Below are positions 27,431-37,907 of a DNA stretch of 64,000 nt, one piece after another (position 1 is the stretch's first letter; each line of letters opens with the position of its first letter). This DNA comes from Cyanoderma ruficeps. Its lineage: Eukaryota > Chordata > Aves > Passeriformes > Timaliidae. The DNA lies in the NCBI GenBank assembly GCA_008694505.1, contig VZDJ01007749.1, positions 8,092,100 through 8,156,099 of the forward strand, given 5' to 3'. The notes beneath the pieces were generated by a model, which saw nothing but the letters and a program-made list of their open reading frames with translations, was not told the origin of the DNA and did no database searches. A program made the position numbers and the translations under genes.

Positions 27431-30400
27431 TGTTAAGCTCGTTCCTTTGTATGGCTTAGAAATCTCTGTTGTCCGGAATTGTACAGATAAGGCAGGCCCA
27501 TTTGCTTCATTGTCAGGCAGTGTAGCTGAATAGAAATGCAAATGTGACATAAGGGGACTGCACTGGGGAGGCGTTTGCTGTTACCTCCTCTAACAGTGCT
27601 CCTGGCTGTTAGAAAATTCCTGCAGAATCCAAGGGGTGTGTGTGTGGGGGGGGTGGTGGTATTTTTTTTCTTGGATTTTTTTTTTTTTAAATAATTACCT
27701 ATAGGTTCTAGGGAAGAGTCTCCTAAAGAAAATGCCTCTCCCTTGCAGATGCTTTTATTTTTATGCAGTGGAACGGCTCGGTTTTAACTCCCTTATCAAG
27801 AGCTGCATGCACTGCCCAGACTAAATTGGGAGCATCTCCACACTGTTTGACAAATAGATTTTTTGTAAACTGATTTAGCCTTTTCATTGTTTGCATTTCA
27901 TTATATAGCAGACTTCATGTCACAAAATCGGTATTCATTCTAAATAGAGAATTTAGAGATAGGACTGTAGCCAGATAAAAAAAATATTGCACAGCTCAGG
28001 TCTATTAACCATAGAATAATAGCAAGTCAGTGATCCAAGGGGTAGTTCTTTTGCAAGGAAGGGCTAACATAACCGAGGTCAGGAGTCAGACCTCAGGACT
28101 TCAAATGTGGCTGTCACCAGATTCACAAGTAAATCTACTGGGAAAACAGGGAGAATGGAGGGACCTTGCAGGATAAGGAGAGAGAAAGGCAGCCCAGCTC
28201 TTTTCATCTTAAATCTGAGGCTTCTCAGTGGATAAAGAATAAAAGTCTGATTTGCCTAAGTGCGTCACTTTATTCAAAAACTCCCAAGTTGCATCTTCCA
28301 AAGTATGATTCAATGATCTAACTCAATCAGGTTTAGAGAATTTATTTAGAAAAATAACGTTAAAAGAGAGCCGATTCTTGTTTTTCTGCCAAATTCATTA
28401 TTGAATAAAAGACTGTTAGCATTCTGAAAATATGTGTACTAAATGCAAACAGTGCTAAAGAATGCAGATACGGCCTCTAATAACACTGGAGAAGTTTATG
28501 CTAATACCTTGGGAGCAGATAATCTGAAGTTGGAGTAAACAGGTCAGTAGGAAGACTGAGTTGCAACTTTTCCTTTTGATATTTTATGTTTTAAAGCCTT
28601 TCCAAATTTTTAAGCCTATTGTTCCCTTGACAATAATAGAGAAAATCTTATCTGTCTCTTAACAGTCACATTGTAATGGTTGTATGCAGAAATGGCTTTA
28701 GATTTCCTTGCTGTAACAGCTCCCTGGCATTATCCTCCAGTTTATAAACTGCAGCTGCTTTGGACATAGTCCTGGAAGGGTTCAAGGCAGGTAACAGCAA
28801 GGGTGTTCCCCAGGAAATCAGTATTTCATTGGGTAGCATTGTTTGAACTCAGGCTCAGATAAGTTGTAACCATATTATTCTGGGTTACCTGGTCAGTAAA
28901 GATACTGCATTATGGCACTAGTGTTAGATCTGTTTCCTAGATGCACAAAAATGGAATTAGGAATTTCAGGAATTAGGTAATCAAGAATCTGTTAAACAAT
29001 GTTAAAGCATTGTAGGTAATCAGGAATCTGTTCTGCAGTGCTAAAGTGTTGAGTGGGGCGGTGTGCTGCTCAAGTCAACATGCATTTGTTTGAGAAAAGA
29101 ATGTAAAATCTGCCTGTCCTCTGGAAGCTCTGTAAGCTTGGAGGGACAAAATGAATAAAGTTGCTTCGAACTAGAATCAAGGATGGAGACATTCACTTCT
29201 GTATACATGTGTTGGTTCAGCTTACTTTCTTGCCACCTGTTTTTTTTGTGTGTGAAGACATGTAGGTAACCAAGAGCCTACAATATAATACACTTACATG
29301 TGGTTTGTTGTAGGTATAGGCACACACACAGACACATACATGCAGTAATTGAACCAAATTGTTTGTGATATAAGTGTCAGAAGTGCAGTAAGTCTAAAGG
29401 CTGTATTTTCTGGATCAGTTCACACCTTGAGTGACTGCTTTAGCAATGAAATATTGACTGGATCTGCTTAAAAGTTGTACTGGTATTTTATTGCTTTATT
29501 CAGCATAATCAGAATCAATTAATTATCATTCTTACTTTCCCTTTCTTATCTGTGAAAGACAGAAATTTATGTTGTAGGCAAGTTAAACTCGATTTCTGGA
29601 AATGTAACACCTGAAATGGGGGCAGAGCTGGTGGGAGGAAAAAAGAGCCTAAAATGAAAACTGAAGTTTGCGTGTTTCTTAAAAAAATTAAATATAAATT
29701 CAGATTTGCAAGTAAATGAATTAAGCTGAAAGAACATGTGCATAGTGTTTACACCTTAATTATTATATGTGGAGCTAAATCTATTGATTTGAGATTGAAT
29801 AATTGAACAGGGCTAACTGTCTGGTCAATAGAAGTGAAGCTGCTATAGGACAGACACAGAGTTGATAATAGAAGGCTTCAGCTGCAGAAAGATGTCATTA
29901 TGATTATATGCTGTCATTTGAACATGCTTACTAACAGAGCCAGAAAAAAAGGTTTTCATTGTAATAATGTAATGTAACACAGGTATTTCTGTTAAAAGTG
30001 TGACCGTTCTGTAGTGTATTAATGATGTTCCCTTAAATGTTAGTGTACAAGTCTATTGGAGACAGCAGGATTGCTGCACTTGTGTTGGCATGCACTGGCA
30101 TTTTCTTGGTGGGCATTCTAAACCTCTTACCCTCCACTAAGGGGAAAGGAATATAGCAGTGGTCAACATCATCTCAATGCACCCTGACACATCAGGCCTT
30201 GGGCTTTCAGGGGGCTGGAGCCGAAGGACCTGAGAAAAAAGCAGTTGGTGGTGAATTCCACTTTTCTTGCAAACTTCTGGAACCACACGGTTACCATCTG
30301 GAAGCTGTATATCCATGATAACCCTTCTTTAAGTCTATTCATCGTAATGAGTGGGAGAAGTACAAGGGGTTCTTAATGTCTTCCTGTGCCCACAAGTGTG

Positions 30401-31569
30401 TGTCCAAGAAATCATGTAACCTGGAGTCTAATTATACCTCTGTACAAAGTTTACATTTTTGAGTGCTCAGTCAGTCAGCTGATACAGGCTTTTAAAAAGG
30501 CATGTATACTGAAACAAAAATCAGAATTCTGTTACTACAGGGACAGAGTTCAGTGGCCTTCATGGAAGCCTCTACCTATTTTAGATCTGGGTGTCTAGAG
30601 ATAAGGGTAGCTATTACTTTATGGAGGGGAAGGATTTGTTTACTCTTGAGCATCTGAACTCAGCCTTTGTTACCAGTGGTTTCAGAGCTGTTAATTTCCC
30701 ATGGTGAAAGCTCTTTTCACCAGCACAATCAAGTTATCCTGAGCTGAGGACGTTTCACTAGTCTCATTTGTCTCCAGTATTAGTTCTGTGCCAAATTCTT
30801 GCTTCCTAGGTCAGTGAAACGTTAGAAGAGAGAGAATCTCACCTCGATCTTGGAGAGAACAGTTATAGGCTGCTTCATTATATTGAATTGTTCCTTAATA
30901 GTTATGGATAACAGGATGACCATGTAGAAAGTCTCTACTTGACAAACAGACTGAGGGGTTGTGATTTCCAGTAGTTAGATGCTTTCCTGAGGTTGGTATT
31001 TATTGTAGCTAATCTGTGTTTAATTTAGTGTTCCTTGCACCTTTAAAAAGTGCAACCCCTTTAATCCATTGTTTTAAAAAGCATGCATTAGATGTCAAAC
31101 AACATAAAGACAGCATGTGGAGATAACCCTGATGTAAGTGATAGTTCCAGTCATCTAGTGTATGGATAAAAGATTTCCAAGGCTTATGTTACTTGGCAGT
31201 TCAACATGATCTAGCTGTTTGTTAATCAGAGAACAAGTGAAGAACAAAGGATGGAGAACAAAAATGTTGAAAAGAAGTGTTGTATAGCTAGGAGATGTAC
31301 AGTGGGACAAGCAGTGTGGGAGTAGGATTGGATAAAGCAGTCATGGAAACAATGAGCCATAAGAGGGCAAAATTTGTTTCACTTTGTTTCTCGTGACTTG
31401 AGTTTGTTGGTAAAGAGGATAACACTTTGTATTCAGGCAGAGAGCATGTTCTGTAAATCTCTTCAGTTACCCGTTCCCTGGGTGTCGCAATAGATTAAGT
31501 CGCTGTGTGATGATATGACACCGCCATCACTCGTCTTCCCGGGATATTGCTGGAGGCAACAACAAACCT
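27431..31569. other. Non-coding DNA, no gene recognised
   Basis: Contains a GT/T-rich tract near 27637-27690, a 39-bp tandem duplication (28974-29051) and a short CA run near 29319-29340. No frame with protein features. Confidence 0.6.
28974..29051 (+). repeat. 39-bp imperfect tandem duplication
   Basis: Copies at 28974-29012 and 29013-29051 align without gaps. Both begin TAGGTAATCA and end TAAAG..TTG; they differ at about 8 positions, so the duplication is not recent. Confidence 0.9.
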
Positions 31570-32120
31570 GTGTCTTTGGCACATGTGAAGGAATTTAGTG
31601 CTTCAGGGGTTAAATTACGCAGGCTCCCCTGTGGATCAGCTTATGCTTGGACAGTAATAATAGCAATAACATTAATAATAAAAATGCCAGAGCGAAGGGA
31701 GTGGAGGGGGATCAGGGGGAGAAAAAGGCAGAAGAGTGATGGAAGATGGGCTGGGACTGTCGGGGGTGGGGGCAGGCAGGCTGGAGGACGCGTTTTGTAC
31801 AGCAGGTGTCCCGGCTCCACGTCAGATGTCGTAGGAGCCTCTGCAACATGGACATGCACAAATAGACGGCACAAAAGCTTTGAGGGCGGTTGGTGGCTCT
31901 GTGCGTGTCTGCGCTCTCGCTTCAAGCCATGGTATCCTAGGGCAGTGTAACAAGCAATTCCTGTCAGCTCACAGTAAAGATTATTGGTGTTTTCACTGGG
32001 GAAATATTTACGCTCCATCGTCTTCTTCTATTTTTAGCACTTGGAGCACGCAGTCAGGTAGAAGGGCAGGTGGGGGAGTGGGGAGACCCATTGAGGGACA
32101 CTTCTCATCCCTCAATTAGA
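31570..32120. other. CpG-richer patch 5.6-6.2 kb upstream of the ESRRG start
   Basis: Moderately GC-rich, with more CpGs than its flanks (for example around 31790-31960) and overlapping chance frames on both strands (126 codons +, 125 codons -). No known protein was recognised. It may be a regulatory element or a non-coding first exon; evidence is composition only. Confidence 0.35.
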
Positions 32121-35100
32121 TGGAGCTAAACCCCTAATCTTGCTTAGGAATAGCTGCTGATGCCAAGTTGTCTTCCTTCCCTTCTGGTTTAGTGGGATAT
32201 TACATTTCACTGCAGTATAGGGGATAGAATGGGATGTCAACTGGAATGTTTTGATTCTAATAGAAAGCATACATGCATTTTAAGGAAGGCACTTTTACAT
32301 AGGTGAGGTGTCCAAAAAAAGCCCAAAAAACCCATCAAAAGGTAATGTAATGTAAGTGCAGAATAAAGTATTGGGGTTTTAGGTTTGTTTTTTTTAAATT
32401 CCTGGATAGAAAAGCCGTCACAGTAAAAGACAGCAATTTATTGCATTGCTGGGAAAAAGAAACCAAACCAAAACAAAAAACAACAAACAAAATGAGAAAT
32501 CTGAATTTGTTCTCTTTCCGATTTGTTGTTTATCATAATAATCCTTCTAGTGAAAGGGGCTAATTTACTCTTTCTATAGGAATATTTTAAGTGTGATTAT
32601 CATAATATCACAGCTGCTGAAAAGGTCTAAAATAGGGCATTGACCTTGAACGTGTTCCTGCGTTTAGTATGTGGCGCTTAACATTCAAGAAACAATACAA
32701 CTGCAACTCATTTATTAATGTATAATCTCAAAATGTTAACTCTTGCTCTGTAAATACATGCCACAAGGATTGTAGAAAGCTTGCAGTATCCCATGAAGTA
32801 CATGTGGTATTTTATCAGTGTAAATATGTATAAGATTTTCAAGATTTCTGCTGGGAATACTCCATAACTAAAGTAAGTTTTCCCTTTGGTACTGCACTAG
32901 TTTATGATTTAATTTTTACTGACATTCCACCAGTCATATTATTAGCTTCACAAAATGAAAGTGAAATAATCCTGTATTAATTAAACAGAGCAACTGAATT
33001 CCCTCAGTCATCTTATCCTTGGCTGTCTGAGACAGTAATGCACTTCAGTTTCTCTGAAGAAACTTACACTAAAAAAAGAGCTTGGGGTAATAGTGAGATA
33101 TCCATACTGAAGTGTGTGCCTGAATTATCTTTAGGGAGGAGACCTTTTTTGGTGGGTGACAGGCAATGTGTGTGTGCCTCCCTTCTTCTGGTTTGTGGGG
33201 TTTTTTTTGTTTTTTTCCCTTTCTTTCATTTTGTCAGAGGCTTTGGAAAAGGTGTTTTGTCAAGAGAATAATATTCATTTATAGCAGTGTGAACAGATTT
33301 TATTCTGTACCAGTGAAAGCAGTCATTTAAATACCCATACCCATGCCCTTGAAAACAAAACAAGGAGAAAATATGGACAAAATATTTGAGACCAGATAAA
33401 TTAAATGTTGTTCAGTAACATGGTAAGGCAATTGTTATTTCACAGAGACATTGTTTATATGCTGGGAGCGAATGTAGCAGCAAAAGCTAAAAGCTTTGCT
33501 CCATGTATTTTTGAACACACTGTGGAAAAGTTCTAAAGAGCATCAGAGATTGTGTTATGTGAGCTTTTTCCCCTAAGATCAAAACAAAGAGTAATTAATG
33601 CTAAATACAGACTGAAGCAGGAGATGTCTTTTAAGTAATAACTTGATAGCGTTTGTCCAGCTATGTACAAACAGATGAGCAGAATTTGGAACTTTTGCGG
33701 CATTAGTTTTTTTAAAATCATTAGCAGCATATCCAGAGGTACACCGAGTGCCTTCCAGTGACAAACACAGGAGGAGTAGACAACAGCAATACTGTTCTAA
33801 TGTTAATCTCACTGTAGCATTGAGTGAGATCACATCTGAGTTGAGTTTCTTTAATGAGTGATTGTGAATAAAGAGAAGATCACGTATTTGATGACACTTC
33901 AGTATTTATTTCAAACTCTTAACAAAACAGTATTTTCCAGCTGGACTTTGAATAAGGCTCCATGGTGTATTGCAAATCTTTATCTAAAGTATGCTTATTC
34001 CCAAATAAATCGGCGGCAGCTACCAGACTTTCATAATCTTGCTGCTTCCCTGCTGGCTTGAGCTCGTTGCTCCTTTTGGTAAATACACATTTGACACAAT
34101 GGTCTGTGAGGTTTCTGTGAAGTGCCACAGAACCTCACTTCAGTTGCCTTGAGGTGGTTTTGCTTTAAGAATCTGGCTCTTCTGATGCCTTGAAATGTCT
34201 GTAGTATTTAGATGTGAAGATGCTTAAAGATGTACTGTTTGGAACGGGGAAAAATTAGATGCACAGTGAGACATGGAAATGTGGGTGCTGCTGAGCAATG
34301 CCCCTTGACTCATACAGGCACTCCTGACGATTTTTTTCTTCCCCTCTCTTTTGATTCCATTACCACTGTTTTGTACAGACTCCTTGTGGTAAGATTTTGC
34401 ACTGTGCATTTTGATAAGTTATTGCAGATGTGTTTGCATGCATGTTCTTACTTTGTATTCTCTGATAAAATTCAGTAAACTGGGACCTGGATTGCTTTTT
34501 TTCCCCTCCTACTACTGCTTTTATTTATTTCTACCGAAGAGCTTAAAATGAAGCTACAGTTAGCCCCAGTTTATTTGCTGCTGTAATCTCTTTCTGATCA
34601 TCACCTTCTTTTTTTTTTTTTCCCTACTTTCCCCAAACTGATCTGTAACTGTGAAACCCAAGTTCAAGAATGTAGCTGGAATTCCAGGCCCCAGTCTGGT
34701 GGAGGTGACACTTTCAGTCCCTAGGGGAAGAAGCCAACTGCTTTGTTTATCAACATGCAAAGTACAGCACGGTATTTCTGGTTCTCCAAGAGGCAGCACT
34801 GGCAGGGCAGAGAGCCGCTTGGCTTGGATGAAAGATGCTTGATAGAAAACTAGTGATAGCTCACAGGAGGAGAGGAAAAATGCATTTTTTGGGGGTGCAG
34901 AGGGGGGTGGGGGTCAAGAAGCTCACAAGGTAGTGGAAACTAGGGGGATGTGAAAACGAGGGCTTACAGGAAGACAGACCATGACAGTAGGAGAGACCAT
35001 CGTGTTTCAGCCCCTGAATATAAAATCTTAGGAGATCACGAACAAAAGTAGGAATGAAGCTAACCTGTGCTTTGGTAAGTTTCAAAATGGATTAGCTGTC

Positions 35101-37019
35101 AGATTTTCAGGAGGGTGTATTCCAAGGAATGTAATACAGAAAAGTGACCGTATCAAATCACACATGTACATTTATGGCTGATTTTTATATGAGAAGGAGA
35201 CATATACATGCAATGATTTGTTTTGGAATAAAAAATATTGAAAAACAGATATTTTGGGTATATTTCTATAAACAGATGTACACTTGTTTACTTATCAATC
35301 TATACACAGAGATACTCAGTACAAACAACATATTTGTATTTGCATGTTTTGCCCATGTGCATATGCAAATCAGTTTGCAGGACTTCTATTTTGAGTTTAT
35401 ATAGTCATACAGATAACTATATATAAAGACATCATATTAAAGTTCTGATTTGATTCCAAAACCTGCATTTATCAAATTGTTACTTAAAGGGGACATGCTA
35501 ATAGAATAACATGAATTAATGCCTCCTGTTTTAAAATTTGGTAAAAACTGATTTTTTTTTTGTCCCCGATGTTTCTACAGAGTACTTAAATTTTACTCTG
35601 CATTTCAGAGCTTTTTAATTCACTGCTCACAAGCAAATTTACATCTTAATTACAGAGTTCACATTTAACAATATAGACAGCATAATGCTACTGGTAATTA
35701 AGCTTTTACTACCTGCTTTTATACAGTAGTCTGAGCTGTAGTTTTGGTGTGTGAGTTCTGATTCCTAAAACTGTAAGTATTTATACCAGGTTTGTAGGAA
35801 GCAGGCCCAGTCTTCACATAAGGTTAAATACAGAATGCTGGAATCTCTTTGCTGTGAACATACACAAACATGTCTATTGAACCTATATATGTTGGAATTT
35901 GCTTCTGTTGCTGCCTTTTTTTTTTTTTNTTTTTTTTTTTTTTTTTGAAAAATGCTGTGAAACGGATCTGGCGAGAGCATTTCTGTTTCCATTTGTGAAT
36001 AGTATTACTGCATTCTGAGGGTTTGCACTGATTTGTTTTGATCTAACAGACTGCCATTTGCATCATGTTAGGGCTCCAGTCACAAAAGATTTTCTAAGAG
36101 TTGAGCTGCAGTCTAAGAAATTATTGTCTTTCCAGTGTCGGTTTGTTTTTTTTCTGGACAGAAACAGCCTGCATCTGTTTTCACTGGTACGGACAGAAAC
36201 GCTTTGAACCTGGAAAATATGTACGGTGCTTTAGTTACGGTATTAAGTAAAGGTGGTAGCTTTTGAGAAAAAAAAATCCATCCCATATTCATTACTGATA
36301 CTTTCAAAACAGGATGCGCATGTGTTTCAGTGTGCAAACAGTGTCCCTAATGTCCCTAAATTTGAGTACATTCTTTGTGTTGGAACAAGTTTAATCAGGA
36401 ATCTTTCATACGCCAGAGAACAACTCTGAGCTGGCTGTAAGCAGTGTTTTGCTGGAACCGGGCTTGGTGATGTTTATGGAGGCATGCCTACAGAGATACG
36501 TGTTTATTGCCCTTTCAGTTCAGCAAAACTTACTTTATAAAAAACCCAAACCTCCAAACACTAGGCACCCTCTCAGATTTACTAATGCAGAGCTACTCCA
36601 GTGCAGCCCTTCCTGATCTCATTAAAATGAGGCAGGCTGAGTTGGTCCACTCTAATCCCTGCACACTAACAGAGAAAATTGATCAGTTCTGGATCTTTTC
36701 TTTTTCATTTCTAAATATACATATCTAAACATCCAAATACTCTCATAGGGGCACGTGTCTTGTATGTATACATAAATACACCCCCCCATGTTGTATAGGA
36801 ATACGCGTACCTGTATTCGCTCCCACTTGCACCCATTATGTTAAGGACTGGATTTGAGTGCTCGTTTTGTTAGGAATGTCTTTTATCCTTGGTTGTTTTT
36901 TTTTTTCCCAACTAAGTAAAAAAAGAAACTTCTAATTTTTAACTAGGAAATTATATATCTCTATATTAGATAGCTGAATAATTTTTATATGTTTTTGTGT
37001 ATAATATCATATATACATA
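32121..37019. other. Non-coding DNA upstream of the CpG island
   Basis: AT-rich with A/C-rich tracts (32459-32492), poly-T (34609-34622), a G-rich stretch (34891-34914), a long poly-T with N (35916-35946) and no recognisable gene. An ERR-element match (TGACCTTGA) is at 32641-32649. Confidence 0.6.
35916..35946 (+). repeat. Poly-T tract with one unresolved base
   Basis: About 30 T's with N at 35929; the homopolymer is not fully resolved in the assembly. Confidence 0.95.
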
Positions 37020-37235
37020 GTCAAATTCCAGCCCGCTCCCCCTCCCCTTTCCCCCCAAAAGCAACTCGCACGACAATGAAAAGTTGAGTTACCCAGAGGC
37101 TTCGGCAGGCTGCGCTTGGCGTTATAATTATTTGTTTTTCCCCGGCGCCGAGCAGTTCCAAAGGTTAGGGAAGCGGCGTTCGAGAGAGCGCGCCGGGAGC
37201 CGAGCCCGGCTGCCGCCACAGCGAAACGCCACGAC

Positions 37236-37258
37236 CGGCGGCAGCGGCGGCGGCGGCG
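37236..37258 (+). repeat. Interrupted (CGG)n tract in the CpG island
   Basis: A CGG-type triplet run with one CAG interruption, about 0.5 kb upstream of the ESRRG ATG. Confidence 0.75.
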
Positions 37259-37509
37259 CAAACTTCATCCTCTACCTTTGCGCGCAATCCTTAACCGGGA
37301 GCCTGCCAAGGTACCTGCCGAAGTTGGGGCCGGGCGGGAAGGGAAGGAGGGAAGCGGAGCGGGCAGCCCCCGCCGGCGGGTCCGGCGGCGCGGGCACGTC
37401 CGCGGGCTCTGCCCCGGCCGCCGCCGCCGCCTCAGGCCGCTCCCCCGTCCCCACCCTCTACCTGCCGCGCGCCCCGCGCGCCGGGCCGCCCCGGCGCCCC
37501 TGGCGCCTG

Positions 37510-37530
37510 ATTGGCCGCGGCCCCACCAAT
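37510..37530 (+). promoter_or_regulatory. Paired CCAAT boxes (one inverted, one direct)
   Basis: ATTGG at 37510-37514 (inverted CCAAT) and CCAAT at 37526-37530 lie 16 bp apart in the GC-rich promoter, about 240-250 bp upstream of the ESRRG ATG. This is a usual NF-Y arrangement. If transcription starts near 37635, they sit at about -105 to -125. Confidence 0.6.
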
Positions 37531-37554
37531 CGGCCGTCCCCCCGGGCCGGGGGG

Positions 37555-37588
37555 ATGCATATGTACAGCCCTGCTGCATATTCATGAG
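37555..37588 (+). promoter_or_regulatory. AT-rich POU/octamer-like patch in the promoter
   Basis: Two octamer-related strings, ATGCATATGT (37555-37564) and GCATATTCAT (37576-37585), lie 21 bp apart in an otherwise extremely GC-rich island. They resemble POU-family palindromic sites. Binding is inferred from motif similarity only. Confidence 0.4.
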
Positions 37589-37601
37589 CTCCGCGCGGGG
37601 C

Positions 37602-37607
37602 TTTAAG
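37602..37607 (+). promoter_or_regulatory. Weak TATA-like element (TTTAAG)
   Basis: TTTAAG is one of the few AT-rich strings near the start exon and lies about 75 bp downstream of the CCAAT pair, a plausible core-promoter spacing. It would place initiation around 37630-37640. CpG-island promoters often lack a TATA box, so this is tentative. Confidence 0.3.
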
Positions 37608-37645
37608 TCCTTGATTAGGCGCGCGGGCGAGCTTTTGGTCCCCGC

Positions 37646-37669
37646 CCGCCGCCGCCGCCGCCGCCGCCG
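37646..37669 (+). repeat. (CCG)8 trinucleotide repeat in the likely ESRRG 5' UTR
   Basis: Eight uninterrupted CCG units followed by further GC-rich sequence, about 95 bp upstream of the ESRRG ATG. If transcribed it would be in the 5' UTR and strongly structured. Length is probably polymorphic. Confidence 0.85.
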
Positions 37670-37746
37670 CGCCCGGAGCGCGCCCGTGCCAAGTGCGCGG
37701 CGCTCGGCCACGGAAACTTTGCTTTCACCGCGGGGGCGCACGGAGG

Positions 37747-37776
37747 ATGGTCGCCGGGCGCACATGGATTCGGTAG
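37747..37776 (+). other. Upstream ORF overlapping the ESRRG start codon
   Basis: ATG at 37747 has A at -3 and G at +4, a strong initiation context. It reads nine codons (MVAGRTWIR) to TAG at 37774-37776. The frame differs from ESRRG and runs across the ESRRG ATG at 37764, whose own -3 base is C. If the transcript begins upstream of 37747, scanning ribosomes would meet this ATG first and terminate 10 bases past the receptor start, so it could lower ERR-gamma isoform-1 output. The arrangement is seen in the sequence; the repression is inference. Confidence 0.6.
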
Positions 37777-37819
37777 AACTTTGCCTGCCGGAGCCACTCT
37801 CCCTGCACTACGAGGAAGA
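37764..37819 (+). CDS. ESRRG: ESRRG first coding exon (isoform-1 N-terminus), partial CDS
   Basis: Seen: the ATG opens a short frame reading MDSVELCLPEPLSLHYEE plus the first two bases (GA) of a GAG codon, then GTAGGT, a good splice-donor match. Known: mammalian ERR-gamma isoform 1 begins with almost the same residues (ESF where this has EPL) and continues LLCRMSNKDRH, so the split codon would be completed by G from the next exon. ERR-gamma (NR3B3) is an orphan nuclear receptor that binds TNAAGGTCA elements in the nucleus and drives oxidative-metabolism genes with PGC-1 coactivators. The DNA-binding and ligand-binding domains lie in later exons that are not in this window. The start is chosen by homology: the frame is open upstream, and the context is modest (C at -3, G at +4). 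The exon sits inside a CpG island. The exact donor is inferred from the sequence. Confidence 0.9.
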
Positions 37820-37825
37820 GTAGGT
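37820..37825 (+). other. ESRRG: Putative splice donor of ESRRG first coding exon (GTAGGT)
   Basis: GTAGGT follows ...GAAGA. Using it splits codon 19 (GA|G) and removes the in-frame TAG at 37821-37823 from the mature message, matching the known continuation of isoform 1. The last exon base is A rather than the usual G, so it is not a perfect donor. Confidence 0.7.
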
Positions 37826-37901
37826 ACCGCTCCCCGCCCCCACCCCACCGCCGCACGCCGCCTGCCCCAAAACATGACAGGCGCCTAAGACGCCGCTGCA
37901 G

Positions 37902-37907
37902 GTAACG
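37902..37907 (+). other. Second candidate splice donor 82 bp downstream (CAG|GTAACG)
   Basis: CAG followed by GTAACG matches the donor consensus at exon positions -3 to -1 and the first four intron bases. If used instead of the 37820 site, the exon would include TAG at 37821-37823, and the isoform-1 frame would end after 19 codons, leaving translation to start in a later exon. Its use is inferred only. Confidence 0.35.
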
